Positions 27,186-35,800 of a stretch of 64,000 bases of DNA are shown piece by piece. The notes beneath the pieces were generated by a model. It had not been told where the DNA came from, did not search any database, and saw only the letters and a list, made by a program, of their open reading frames with translations. Both the position numbers and the translations under genes were made by a program. The DNA comes from Moorella glycerini (lineage in GTDB: Bacteria > Bacillota > DSM-521 > Neomoorellales > Neomoorellaceae). The stretch spans positions 930,001 through 994,000 of the forward strand of contig NZ_CP046244.1 in NCBI RefSeq assembly GCF_009735625.1, in the 5' to 3' direction. The stretch's first letter is position 1; every line of letters begins with the position of its first letter.

Positions 27186-27218
27186 GGGGGCCACGTGGTT
27201 GCCCCCTTAGTTGTTTTA
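27181..27218 (+). terminator. Terminator of hicBA
   Basis: A perfect 11-bp stem, ACTAAGGGGGC (27181-27191) with GCCCCCTTAGT (27201-27211), is followed by TTGTTTT. The stop codon TAA lies in the 5' arm. Confidence 0.9.
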
Positions 27219-27415
27219 TAGAAATTCGCCCCCTAAAACCTACCCCTTGTGGGGTAGTGTCATTTAGCACATTAAATTAACCACCGTTTTTCAAATTAAA
27301 GTAACTCACGCCGCCGGCACAAACTGCAAGATTATCAAATTACAGCACCCCAAATTCTCAGGAATTGCACATTAGCACAATAAAATCCCCAAAGAAAAAA
27401 GCCGCTCAACGCGGC

Positions 27416-27727
27416 CTAAAAAGAAGGGGCCTTGAACCGTTCCGCCAATTTTTTATCAAGGGCAGCCAGGCGTTTTCTCTGGAAATCAAATCCTTGTTCC
27501 AGTTGCAACTGGCAAATAAAGCTGTAATAATGGGGTTCCTCGCGGGCGGTATAGAAAGACTCCAGGTATTTTAGCAATTCAGCGTAAAGGTCGCGGGCGA
27601 AATCCAATACCGGGCGTTCCAATTCCTCACCGTAGGACCCAAAAGTATTCGCCCAGAGGACGAAAGCCAGGATCTCCAGGAGACTTTCCACGTCTCTGGG
27701 GGAATCAAGCTTAAGCATAGCCACCAC
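27416..27727 (-). CDS. Small transposon-borne protein of unknown function
   Basis: This 103-aa, mostly helical protein is not recognised. It is rich in Leu, Glu and aromatic residues and has a charged C-terminal helix (FQRKRLAALDKKLAERF). It follows the ATPase gene by 2 bp inside the transposon, so it is probably co-expressed and may be an accessory transposition factor such as a target-selection or regulatory subunit. Confidence 0.6.
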   Translation of the reverse strand: MVAMLKLDSPRDVESLLEILAFVLWANTFGSYGEELERPVLDFARDLYAELLKYLESFYTAREEPHYYSFICQLQLEQGFDFQRKRLAALDKKLAERFKAPSF

Positions 27728-27729
27728 CC

Positions 27730-28530
27730 TTAAAGGCCAATTTCGGTAGCTGCCTGGCGTACCACATCAGCACTAATCAGCTGGGCTTTAAGCTGGGCGC
27801 CCCAGAGGAGGGAAGTCAGGGCCAGGTTGTTCACCAGGCGCGGCCAGCCGCGGGAGCGAGAAGCGATGGCCTCGACGGCAGGCGGCTCAAATAAAGGCCT
27901 GGTAGCCCCCACCAGGGATAAATGGTGCTCCAGGTAGGCGCCCACCTCCTCACGGTTTAAAGGTTCCACCTGGAAGCGAACCACCAGGCGTTGGGCCAGA
28001 GACTGGGTCTGGTTCAACTCCAAGCGGCTCAACAAAAAAGGCAAGCCGGCCAGGACCAGGATAAAAGGATTAAAGGCGTCCATGGCGAAATTAAAGAGCA
28101 GGGCCAGGTCCAGCAGGAATTTGGGGTTAGCCAGGTGCATCTCATCCAGGATGAAGACGGGCGTAATCTTTTTATCCCGGAAGAACACCTGGACCGCCTG
28201 CTGGATCTGGTGAAAAAGGTCAATCTTGCGGAAAGACGGTTCTTCCCCCAGGCCCCGGGCCAAACCGCGGTAAAAATCCATGACCGTCCCTGTGGCCAGG
28301 GGCAAATAAATAACCTTAAAGAGGGCCGGGTTTAAATTAGCACAAAAGACCCGCAAGGCAAAGGTCTTACCGGCTCCCGGTTCCCCCACCAGGACCCCCA
28401 TGCCCCGGACGCGGGATAAATACTCCAGCCGGGCCCTCGTTTCTTTTAAACTGCAGGAAAGGAAGGCATCCTGGGGTTTTAGCTCCTTGCCAAAAGGAGC
28501 CCCTTTTAAGCCATAAAAAGCCTGGTACAT
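27730..28530 (-). CDS. TniB/ExeA/IstB-like AAA+ transposition ATPase
   Basis: The ATG at 28530 with GGAGGGGG upstream gives 266 residues. It opens like ExeA-type ATPases (YGLKGAPFGKELKPQDAFLS). Walker A is GEPGAGKT near 52 and Walker B VFILDEMHL near 125; the arginine region follows with SLAQRLVVRFQ. It partners the upstream DDE transposase, as MuB, TniB or IstB do in target capture. Confidence 0.85.
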   Translation of the reverse strand: MYQAFYGLKGAPFGKELKPQDAFLSCSLKETRARLEYLSRVRGMGVLVGEPGAGKTFALRVFCANLNPALFKVIYLPLATGTVMDFYRGLARGLGEEPSFRKIDLFHQIQQAVQVFFRDKKITPVFILDEMHLANPKFLLDLALLFNFAMDAFNPFILVLAGLPFLLSRLELNQTQSLAQRLVVRFQVEPLNREEVGAYLEHHLSLVGATRPLFEPPAVEAIASRSRGWPRLVNNLALTSLLWGAQLKAQLISADVVRQAATEIGL

Positions 28531-28531
28531 T

Positions 28532-29788
28532 CTAGTTTTGGCCCCCTCCCTGTAAGCTGGCAAAAGAAAGTTTGCTCTCCCGCTTTGCCCGGGCGTTAAC
28601 ACTGAGCGCCACCGGCTGTGCCACCGCCACCTCTTTACCGGCCACAAAAATCAAGACCCGCTCCAGTTTTTCCGGGTCAAAGCGCACCTCCACCCGGTTG
28701 CCGATAAATTGAGGCGGCACCTCAAAAAGGCGCTTGTTAATGGAGATAGTAGCATCATGATGTACCCGCCGTTCCTCCCGCTTGAAAAAAAGCGGCTCCA
28801 GAACAGCCGGGTCGCTCACCATCTTAACCTGGCTGAACTGGGACATAAACTTATCCAGGGGGCTCATACCCAAAGCACTGTGGACCTGGCGGTGATAATC
28901 TTCCTCCAGCCACTGCCAGAAAGAGCGGTTCAAGTTATCCAGAGATTTAAGGTGTTCATCTTTAACCAGGGGCAAGAAACGCTGCCTGACGGTCAAGAAG
29001 AACCTTTCGATCTTACCCTTGCTCTGCGGGTCATAGGGTTTAGTATTGATCAAGGCTATCCCCAGGGCCGCGCAGGCCAGCTGCAGCTGCTCCGAACGAT
29101 AGATTTTACCATTATCCACGTAGACCATCTGCGGAATGCCCCGGCGTAAGATAGCCTCCTTGAAGACCACCTTCAAAGACTCAAACTTCTCGGAAGTAAA
29201 AAACTGGGCAAAAGTCACCAGGCGGGAACAATCATCGATAAAAGCAAAGAGGAAAGTAGCCACCTTTTTGTTGCCAACGCGAAGGTAAGGCCCGGCCGCC
29301 ACATCCCCCTGCCAGAGGGTATTCACCGTATCATAGGCAAAGCGTTTCCGTTCCGGCTCCCGCCGCATCTCCCGGCCTAAAAGCCCCCTGGATTTCAGGA
29401 AACGGTAAATGGTAGCGTAAGAAACGGCGTCCGGTAAAATAACACCTTTAGCCACCAGTTGTTCATAAAAGACAGAAGCCGGACAGGAACGCTCCTCCTG
29501 GCGCAGGGCCAGGAGTTGCTCCTGTAACTCCGGGGATAAGGCCCGCGGCCTTCCCCGGTCAGAACGCCTTTTCGGTTTTAACCCCTCAAACCCCTCGCGG
29601 CGGTAATCCCTGAGCCAGCTGGCAATGGTCTGGGGGCTATAGTCGCAGAGGCCATAATACGGTACTTCATGGGGTCTGGCCGTAATACTCTCCAGGTAGG
29701 CCTTCCTGCTGGCTACCTGACCCTGCAACAACGGCGCAATCAAGCTAAAGCGAAAAAGAGCGATATTTTCCCGGTCCTTCTCGTCCAT
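28532..29788 (-). CDS. DDE (rve) transposase of the transposon
   Basis: The ATG at 29788 with GGGAGGGG upstream gives 418 residues. Helix-turn-helix domains fill residues 1-140. The integrase core shows the catalytic acids in WQGDVAAGP, MVYVDNGK and SKGKIERF. A Mu-type C-terminal beta-barrel lies at about 310-380. The stop of this gene lies 2 bp before the ATPase ATG. All catalytic residues are present, so the element may be active. Confidence 0.88.
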   Translation of the reverse strand: MDEKDRENIALFRFSLIAPLLQGQVASRKAYLESITARPHEVPYYGLCDYSPQTIASWLRDYRREGFEGLKPKRRSDRGRPRALSPELQEQLLALRQEERSCPASVFYEQLVAKGVILPDAVSYATIYRFLKSRGLLGREMRREPERKRFAYDTVNTLWQGDVAAGPYLRVGNKKVATFLFAFIDDCSRLVTFAQFFTSEKFESLKVVFKEAILRRGIPQMVYVDNGKIYRSEQLQLACAALGIALINTKPYDPQSKGKIERFFLTVRQRFLPLVKDEHLKSLDNLNRSFWQWLEEDYHRQVHSALGMSPLDKFMSQFSQVKMVSDPAVLEPLFFKREERRVHHDATISINKRLFEVPPQFIGNRVEVRFDPEKLERVLIFVAGKEVAVAQPVALSVNARAKRESKLSFASLQGGGQN

Positions 29789-29930
29789 CACAACCCCTCC
29801 CCAGGATTTAAGGTTAACCGGTCCGGTCATTTACCAGTTTAACCTTAACCTGTCCCCCAGGACAGGCAAAAGGTGTGTGGTGGCTAATGTAGCAGGGAGG
29901 CTTTACGGAACCGGGGAAAGCATGGTAAAA

Positions 29931-30461
29931 TTAATTAGCCATAAAATTGCGCCGGAAATGATTATGGAACCTTTGGGAAAAGGTTTCGGCGTTGGGGAAC
30001 GCGGCAATCATTTCCAGCAATTTTATGGCCCTTTGTTTAAATTCCGGCGGGATTATTTCCTGGTAACCCTGCTCCCGGAAGAAGGCCTGGATGCAATTCA
30101 TGTTCTTCGCCCAACGGCGGCGGTAGAACTGGAGCAGCTGGTAGTAAATAAGGAGGCGGGCCTTGGAGAAGAAATATATGAGACAGTCCAGAATGAACTT
30201 AAGGGAATACTGGTAATACGGCAGGAGAAAGGAAGGCAAAAGAGAGAAGGTGTGCCGGCAGGAGCGGCACCAAAAGCGGCAGATGGGCAGCTGTAGCCAC
30301 TTTTCCGAGTCACTACCGGCATTACGCCAGTAAAAACCATGCCGCTTTAGAGCCTGCCGGGCCATACAGATAGGGCAAGACTCTATGACGGGAAACTCAT
30401 TTTTCTTACCCCGGGCAGCATAATCCTCCAGGGAAATACCGAAATTGTATACCAGTTGCAT
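29931..30461 (-). CDS. DUF6431-like zinc-finger protein, transposon-borne
   Basis: This 176-aa protein has an N-terminal zinc-finger-like pair, CPIC near 31 and CRSC near 67, then a hydrophobic/aromatic helical part. Proteins of this kind commonly precede transposase genes in clostridial elements. It reads towards the transposase and lies just inside the right terminal repeat. Its role is unknown; DNA binding at the ends is a reasonable guess. Confidence 0.6.
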   Translation of the reverse strand: MQLVYNFGISLEDYAARGKKNEFPVIESCPICMARQALKRHGFYWRNAGSDSEKWLQLPICRFWCRSCRHTFSLLPSFLLPYYQYSLKFILDCLIYFFSKARLLIYYQLLQFYRRRWAKNMNCIQAFFREQGYQEIIPPEFKQRAIKLLEMIAAFPNAETFSQRFHNHFRRNFMAN

Positions 30462-30660
30462 AAACAGCCCCCCAGAATAATTTGCTAAAATTATATCACT
30501 TTGGGGGAACTGTTACATGTTATCTCGATATTTTAAATTGATAAAGTTAGGACTAGTTTTAAGGATGATAGTGTGCTAAATGACAGGGTAGGATTAAGGG
30601 GACATATTTGATTTTAAATACATATAGACCAAACTTATGTTCTTGCGGTAAAATAAAGTT

Positions 30661-30867
30661 GTGGAAAGAAAAATTAACCATTGTGTATACAACATCAACT
30701 ATCATATCGTTTTTTGCCCCAAATACGGTACCGCTGGCCATGTCAGCGCCGACACCATCCGTAAATATATCGAAACTCAAAAGTCCCATGCGAAGGGAGG
30801 TGAAAAAAATGAGCCAGTTGCAACGCAATACCACAGCCAAGAAAAGCAAAGGGCAAACGCAAGGTGA
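30661..30867 (+). pseudogene. Internally deleted IS200/IS605 TnpA remnant
   Basis: The frame begins as a Y1 transposase (NHCVYNINYHIVFCPKY) and then jumps directly to the C-terminal helix (AGHVSADTIRKYIETQKS). The middle, including the HUH metal motif, is missing. It should be inactive. The C-terminal codons read into the TnpB start region. Confidence 0.75.
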
Positions 30868-32068
30868 CGTGCTGGTAGAAAAAATACCCCTTAAGTTAAA
30901 ACCTACAGAAGAAACATTGGCCAGGGACATCCAGAGAGAATCTGCCAGGGTTTGGAACACCGTCATGACCATCCACCGCTTATTCTGGTTCAAATACGGC
31001 GTCTGGATAGATGAAGCCATGATGAAAGAGTTCCTTAAAGGAAGGTTCAACGTCCATTCTCAGGACGTGCAGGCCATTATTGAGACCTACTACGAATGCT
31101 GGGAAAGGACGAGGAAGCTTCACGAAGAAGGGCATCCAGAGTGGCGCTATCCCTGGCGGCTGAAGCGTTTTTTCACCTCCACGTGGAAAGTGACCGGTAT
31201 CACCGTAGAAGACAAAAACTTAAGGCTGTCCAACGGCTGGAAGAAACCGCCGCTTAAAGTAAAACTGCCGGCCAGGCTGAAAGGAATGGCAATCAAACAG
31301 GTCCAGCTCGTTTGGCGCCGCAACGGCTACTGGCTGCATGTAGCGGTAGTTAAGCCCGCCCTGGAGAAAGTCCAGGGGGACGCTGTAGCAGCCGTAGACC
31401 CAGGCGAAGTCCATGCCTTAACCCTGACCGACGGGCAGGAAGCCCTGGTCATCAACGGCCGGCATTTGCGTTCCCTGCGCCGCCTGCGCAACAAAACCTT
31501 GAGGAAGTTTCAAAAGGCCATTTCCCGCACTAAAAAAGGCTCCAACCGTCGCAGGAAACTCCTGGCGGCCAAGTACCGCTTTTTAAATTGGATTGGAGCC
31601 CAAATATCCCACGCCGAACATGCCGTCACGAAAATGGCGGCAGACTGGTGCCTGGAACGCGGGATAAAGAAGGTTTACCTCGGCGATCCCCAGGGTGTAA
31701 GGGAACAGGACTGCGGCCGGCACCACAACCAGCGGATGAGCCAGTGGAGCTTCGGCCGGCTGCGGGAGTTGCTGGAATATAAGCTCAAGCGGCACGGCAT
31801 CACTCTGGAGAAAATCGAAGAACGGGGCACTTCCGGCACCTGCCCGCTATGCGGCAAGTATACAAAGCAGACCGGCCGCGTTTACCAATGCGGTAATATG
31901 GAATGTGGTTTTAGCGGGATGCACCGCGACGTGCTAGGCGCTACGGGAATACTGGACTTAGCAGTAAACGGCCGGTTCACCCCGGGCCGCAAGTTACCGG
32001 AGATAGTGTCTTACGCGTGGCCTGCGGTATTAGCCCCAGTACAGGTCAGCAAGATGAAAGCCGCATAA
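30809..32068 (+). CDS. tnpB: TnpB RNA-guided nuclease of an IS605-type element
   Basis: The ATG at 30809 follows GGGAGGTG and gives 419 residues. RuvC-like catalytic residues are visible: Asp in AVDPGEVHA, Glu in EKIEERGTSGTCP and Asp in GMHRDVLGATG. The zinc ribbon is CPLC and CGNMEC. All three acids are intact, so the nuclease may be active even though its TnpA is a remnant. TnpB proteins are guided by an RNA transcribed from the 3' end of the gene and the right end of the element. Confidence 0.88.
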   Translation: MSQLQRNTTAKKSKGQTQGDVLVEKIPLKLKPTEETLARDIQRESARVWNTVMTIHRLFWFKYGVWIDEAMMKEFLKGRFNVHSQDVQAIIETYYECWERTRKLHEEGHPEWRYPWRLKRFFTSTWKVTGITVEDKNLRLSNGWKKPPLKVKLPARLKGMAIKQVQLVWRRNGYWLHVAVVKPALEKVQGDAVAAVDPGEVHALTLTDGQEALVINGRHLRSLRRLRNKTLRKFQKAISRTKKGSNRRRKLLAAKYRFLNWIGAQISHAEHAVTKMAADWCLERGIKKVYLGDPQGVREQDCGRHHNQRMSQWSFGRLRELLEYKLKRHGITLEKIEERGTSGTCPLCGKYTKQTGRVYQCGNMECGFSGMHRDVLGATGILDLAVNGRFTPGRKLPEIVSYAWPAVLAPVQVSKMKAA

Positions 32069-32270
32069 AGACGTATCTACGCTGAGTAGTAGACGCCTCT
32101 GGACCGGGCCATCCGGCATTTGGGGTTAACCTGGGTGTCTGGATGTAGCGCATTGAAGGGGAATAAGACCTGTCTTCCGGCAGGCATCTCCCGATGAGGT
32201 GCTGAGGACCGTCCGGGATACCCGGCTGCTTTAATAAAGCCGCCGGGCTTGTCCCGGCGGAGGTTCACGC
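32069..32270 (+). ncRNA. Candidate omega RNA / right end of the IS605-type element
   Basis: The 200 bases after tnpB have no gene and are rich in small inverted repeats. The strongest is CCGCCGGG/CCCGGCGG (32240-32247 with 32253-32260), followed by AGGTTCACG, which looks like the right-end hairpin of such elements. If the scaffold ends near 32268, the guide would be the following bases. The boundary is an estimate. Confidence 0.4.
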
Positions 32271-32555
32271 TTATCTATACGCGTACTAACCGGCCATGCC
32301 TGGAAGGCACAAACAATCATGAAAATAGAAAGAAGTGATTACAAACATCTGATTTTCTGCTACATTGGACTTATCAGGGACAAAGGTTGAGTATATTTTG
32401 ATGGTATAACCTCGAGTACTAACCTAACCTGATTGCCTTTGAGCACAGCCAATTGTCGCCCCTTGTTCTTAAGGACTTGGGAACAGCACGGGTGTTAAAC
32501 TTCTTACTTTCTCGGGCAATCATCCCTGAAATCCAATGAAGCAGGAGGAGTTCTT
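32271..32555 (+). other. Leader of the IS110 element; possible bridge-RNA region
   Basis: This stretch between the IS605 right end and the IS110 transposase start has no gene. IS110 elements of the non-IS1111 type encode their bridge RNA in the non-coding left end upstream of the transposase, so that RNA would lie here. I cannot fold it reliably. A GGAGGAG site precedes the transposase ATG. Confidence 0.3.
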
Positions 32556-33802
32556 ATGCAAGACATCTTGGAAACCTGCTGTGGTTTGGACGTCCATAAA
32601 GATACCGTGGTTGCCTGCCTATTAAAAGGCAATATTGGCGAGGAACCGACAAAAACCATCCGCACCTTTTCCACCCTTCTGCCCGGGCTTGATGAACTGA
32701 AAGCCTGGCTGGAAGCAGAGAACTGCCGCCATGTGGCCATGGAAAGCACCGGGGTTTATTGGCAGCCTGTATATAACGTCCTGGAAGAAGCCTTTGACGG
32801 CAGTATGGTTTTGATTGTTGCCAACGCCCGGCACATGAAAAACGTTCCCGGTAAAAAGACTGACATGAAGGACGCTGAATGGATAGCTACCCTTTTACGC
32901 GCCGGATTGTTGGAAGGAAGTTTTATCCCCTCCAAACCTATCCGGGAACTCCGTAATCTAACCCGGTACCGCAAAAGTATTATCGAAGAGATTGCGTCGC
33001 AAAAGAACCGCATCGAAAAGCACTTACAAAGCTGCGGTTTCAAGCTCTCCACCTTCCTCACCGATATCTTCGGGGTATCGGGCCGGGCGATTATGGATCA
33101 CCTTTGCCGTCACGGGAAGATATCCGCCCGGGAAGTAGAGACTTTGGTAAAGGGTCGTGCCAAGAGTAAGCTTCAGGAAATCAAGCAGGCTGTCAATGGC
33201 AAAATGGATGTTCACCAAAGGGAGTTCCTCAAGCTTTTGCTGGGCTGGCTGGATCAGCACTACGAGCATCTTCGATTGGTAGAGCAAAAGCTGGAGGAAA
33301 AACTTAATCAATACCAAAGACAACTGGAACAACTGGACGGCATCCCGGGGATTGACAAAACCGCTGCCGCCGCTATTCTGGCGGAAATTGGCATCGATAT
33401 GAGCCGCTTTAAAACTGCGGAACATATCTGTTCCTGGGCGGGCTTAAGCCCCGGCAATAATGAAAGTGCAGGAAAAAAAAGTCCACTCGCACCACCCACG
33501 GTAACACCTATCTAAAGCGAATTCTTTGCGAAGTTGCCTGGTCCATCACCCGGGTACGCGACAGCTATTTATCGTCCTGGTACTGGAAGGTCAAGCAACG
33601 CCGCGGGGCCAAGAAAGCCCTTATCGCTTTAGCCAGAAAGCTCCTGGTAATCATTTACAACTTACTAAAAAACGGTACAGACTACGACGAGACTGCATTT
33701 GAGAAAGCCAAACAAAAGCAAGAAAGGTTTCGGATCAAGAAAATTATTGCTGAGGCCCGGAAGCTGGGACTCGAGGTAAGGGAAGTCGCCCAGGTCGTTT
33801 AA
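32556..33802 (+). pseudogene. IS110-family transposase, split by a -1 frameshift in an A8 run
   Basis: Residues 1-319 (32556-33515) carry the DEDD RuvC-like domain: GLDVHKDT, ESTGVYWQPVY and TDMKDAEWIA. They run on into the C-terminal domain, GIPGIDKTAAAAILAEIG and WAGLSPG. At 33473-33480 eight A residues occur; beyond them the reading frame continues one base back, from TCC at 33482 to the TAA at 33800-33802. That part reads HGNTYLKRILCEVAW and on, 107 codons of normal IS110 C terminus. Either one A has been lost, or slippage on the A8 run makes the full protein. The gene is otherwise intact. Confidence 0.82.
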
Positions 33803-33939
33803 CACTATACCCTCAAAAAGGATTAACCTGGCTGATGCAAGTTCATGCATCTGCTAGCTTATTATTGCCTTTTTACGCCCTGCCTGGTAGGGTTATTTAC
33901 TTGATGAAGATCATTTGTTAGGTTATTTTCGTGTTAATT
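33803..33939 (+). other. Right end of the IS110 element
   Basis: This 137-bp AT-rich stretch follows the transposase and precedes the convergent AOR-family gene. It contains a short TGCATG-type dyad near 33838-33850. Element borders cannot be fixed without an empty-site comparison. Confidence 0.3.
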
Positions 33940-35664
33940 TTATATTAACTCCCGGCTGAAGGCTACCTTGAAGTCCCGGGGCTGGTCCAGGCGCACCAGT
34001 TCCAGGCCCAGGCGGTCCAGGGTGGCTGGCGCCGGGCGTCCCTGATCATCCCAGCCGCGGCGGCGGTAATAAGCCTGCACTAATTCTGGCAAATTGGTAA
34101 AGGGCCCAGCTTTAATCTCCCCGGCAACAATACCTTCTCGCAGGAACCTGGCCGGCAGGGTATCGGCTTCCCGGCCCAGGCCCTCCCGCAGGTTGAAGGC
34201 CCGCTCCAGGGTAAGGCTCCTTGCGGCGGCCATATGGATTTCCTCCAGGGCCAGTTCCGTACCGGTAACGGCCGTCAACATTGCGGTCATCAGTTCCAGG
34301 GGCAGCCAGCCGCCCAGGTGGGCAAAGAGGCAGCCGATACCTGTTTCCAGGGCTACTGTCGTCTCGTGGATGCGGCTTACCTGGTCCACCAGGTCTTCCC
34401 CTTCCCGGTCGGCAGCAAAGAGCCCGGCGTGAAGTGACTTGCCATAGCAATAACTGCCACCCAGGGCCGAAACGACTATCCCCAGGCCGTGGAGGGGGCG
34501 CACCCGCGGGTCATAACCCGGCATCTCAATCCCTTTGATGGTCATGGCGTATTCCGCCGCCCCGGAGCCGGTATATTCTGCCGCCCGGCGCACCCCCTCG
34601 GCCAGGAGGTCGCCGATGCCGGCCCGGTAGGCGATCATGCGGATCAATTCCAGGGTGGCTTCCGGCCGTTCCCAGCCCAGGTCAAAGCCCTCAGCTTTAA
34701 GTAAACCCCGCTGCTGCAGTTCATAGGCAAAGGCAATACTGCCCCCGGTGGAGACCGTGTCCAGGCCCAGGTCGTTGCAGCGTTCGTTGGCTGCCGCCAC
34801 CAGGTCCGGCTCGAAATGACCAGGGTTGACTCCCAGGGCCCAGCAGGTCTGGAACTCCGGTCCTCCTCGCTCCAGGAGGTGAGGCTGGTTAACCGTATCA
34901 ACATCCGCCTGCCAGGCGCCCTGGAAATTGCGGGTAGGTAAAATGGCACCCTTTATAGCCCCCGGCAAAGGCGCCCGTTGATCCCGGCGGTCAATCAATT
35001 CCCGCTGTCGCTCCAGCAGCCGGGACCAGAGCTCCCTGTCAGCCGCAGGTATATCCGGTTCGGAGTCTACGACAATGGCTTTAAGTTTTTTGACTCCCAT
35101 GACGGTACCCACCCCGCCGCGAGCGGCCGTACTGTGGTTACTCACTATGCTGGCATAGCGCACCAGGTTTTCCCCCGCCGGGCCGATGCAGGCCACCCGC
35201 GCCCCCTGGCCATAACGCCAGCGCAGCTCGGCCTGGGTAGCCTCTGTCCCCTGGCCCCAGAGGTCTTGTGCCGGTCGCAGTTCCACCTGTCCCCGAGGCC
35301 CCAAATAGAGGTAAACGGGCTCAGCCGCCTGGCCGGTCAGGAGGAGTATTTCGTACCCGGCGCCGTGGAGCCAGGTACCGAAGTCGCTGCCGCCCACGGA
35401 ACGGATAAAGCCGCCGCTTAAAGGGCTTTTGGTCACCGCCAGCCAGCGGTTAACCCCCCTGGCCCCGCTGCCGGCCAGGGGACCGGCGCTAAAGATTAAA
35501 ATATTCTCCGGGCTTAAGGGTCCTACTCCCGCGGCCAGTTCGCCATAAAGATATCTGGCCGCCAGGGGCCGTCCGCCGATAAAGTCACGGCATACCTTTG
35601 CCGGTATATCCTCCTGGCGGATGCTGCCGTCGCTTAGATTTACCCGTAAAATTTGCCGCTCCAT
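33940..35664 (-). CDS. Aldehyde ferredoxin oxidoreductase family protein without the usual N-terminal cluster motif
   Basis: This 574-aa protein is typical of tungsten AOR enzymes at both ends: ILRVNLSDGSIR, AVTKSPLSGGF, GPAGENLVRYASIVSN, GGVGTVMGVKKLKAIVV, ERCNDLGLDTVSTGG and RAFNLREGLGREADTLPARF. Between LPTRNFQ (about 243) and GPEFQTCWALG (about 268) the family normally has about 50 residues with C-x2-C-x3-C. Here only some 20 residues remain, without that motif. The later Cys (GIGCLFA, about 450) is kept. A standard 4Fe-4S cluster therefore seems impossible, and the activity is uncertain. Confidence 0.85.
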   Translation of the reverse strand: MERQILRVNLSDGSIRQEDIPAKVCRDFIGGRPLAARYLYGELAAGVGPLSPENILIFSAGPLAGSGARGVNRWLAVTKSPLSGGFIRSVGGSDFGTWLHGAGYEILLLTGQAAEPVYLYLGPRGQVELRPAQDLWGQGTEATQAELRWRYGQGARVACIGPAGENLVRYASIVSNHSTAARGGVGTVMGVKKLKAIVVDSEPDIPAADRELWSRLLERQRELIDRRDQRAPLPGAIKGAILPTRNFQGAWQADVDTVNQPHLLERGGPEFQTCWALGVNPGHFEPDLVAAANERCNDLGLDTVSTGGSIAFAYELQQRGLLKAEGFDLGWERPEATLELIRMIAYRAGIGDLLAEGVRRAAEYTGSGAAEYAMTIKGIEMPGYDPRVRPLHGLGIVVSALGGSYCYGKSLHAGLFAADREGEDLVDQVSRIHETTVALETGIGCLFAHLGGWLPLELMTAMLTAVTGTELALEEIHMAAARSLTLERAFNLREGLGREADTLPARFLREGIVAGEIKAGPFTNLPELVQAYYRRRGWDDQGRPAPATLDRLGLELVRLDQPRDFKVAFSRELI

Positions 35665-35669
35665 AAAAA

Positions 35670-35707
35670 CACCCCGCCGGTACTTTTTCTTTAGTATCAG
35701 CGGGGTG
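35670..35707 (-). promoter_or_regulatory. Hairpin covering the ribosome site of the AOR-family gene
   Basis: On the minus strand CACCCCGC...GCGGGGTG forms an 8-bp outer stem with further pairing inside. It is followed by TTTTT and at once by the ATG. GGGGTG, the only plausible ribosome site, lies in the 3' arm. The structure looks like a terminator and would also hide the ribosome site. Confidence 0.55.
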
Positions 35708-35722
35708 CTGCTACACTATACT

Positions 35723-35797
35723 TCTATCTTCAGCAGTACCACCCGGGCCGGGGCTGCTCCAATTCCCTGGAGGGGAAGGGGCAGGGCTTCGCCGCGC
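35723..35797 (-). pseudogene. Duplicated 3' tail of a cyclase-family gene
   Basis: The minus strand encodes EALPLPLQGIGAAPARVV and LLKIEV then stop. This closely matches the C terminus of the cyclase at 36473 (ALPLRILGAEAAPARVV, LLEIE). No start or upstream domain remains. The relic and the intact gene bracket the DUF4258/YgiT pair, so a second cyclase copy was probably lost or interrupted when that pair arrived. Confidence 0.7.
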
Positions 35798-35800
35798 AAG

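Larger units (their letters stand above)
27258..30585. mobile_element. 3.3-kb transposon with 14-bp terminal inverted repeats and 6-bp target duplication
   Basis: Left end TGTCATTTAGCACA (27258-27271) and right end TGTGCTAAATGACA (30572-30585) are perfect inverted copies. Both are flanked by GGGTAG (27252-27257 and 30586-30591), a direct target duplication. A sub-terminal copy of the inner end sequence (TTAGCACAATAAA, 27372-27384) suggests several transposase sites. It carries four minus-strand genes: a DUF6431-type protein, a DDE transposase, a TniB/ExeA-type ATPase and a small unknown. TGT...ACA ends plus a separate ATPase resemble the Mu/Tn7/Tn5053/IS21 group. Confidence 0.88.

Noticed and set aside
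27252-33939. CRISPR array or large genomic island
   Set aside because: No regularly spaced repeats are present. The region is three separate mobile elements side by side with different ends, and no integrase or attachment site joins them.
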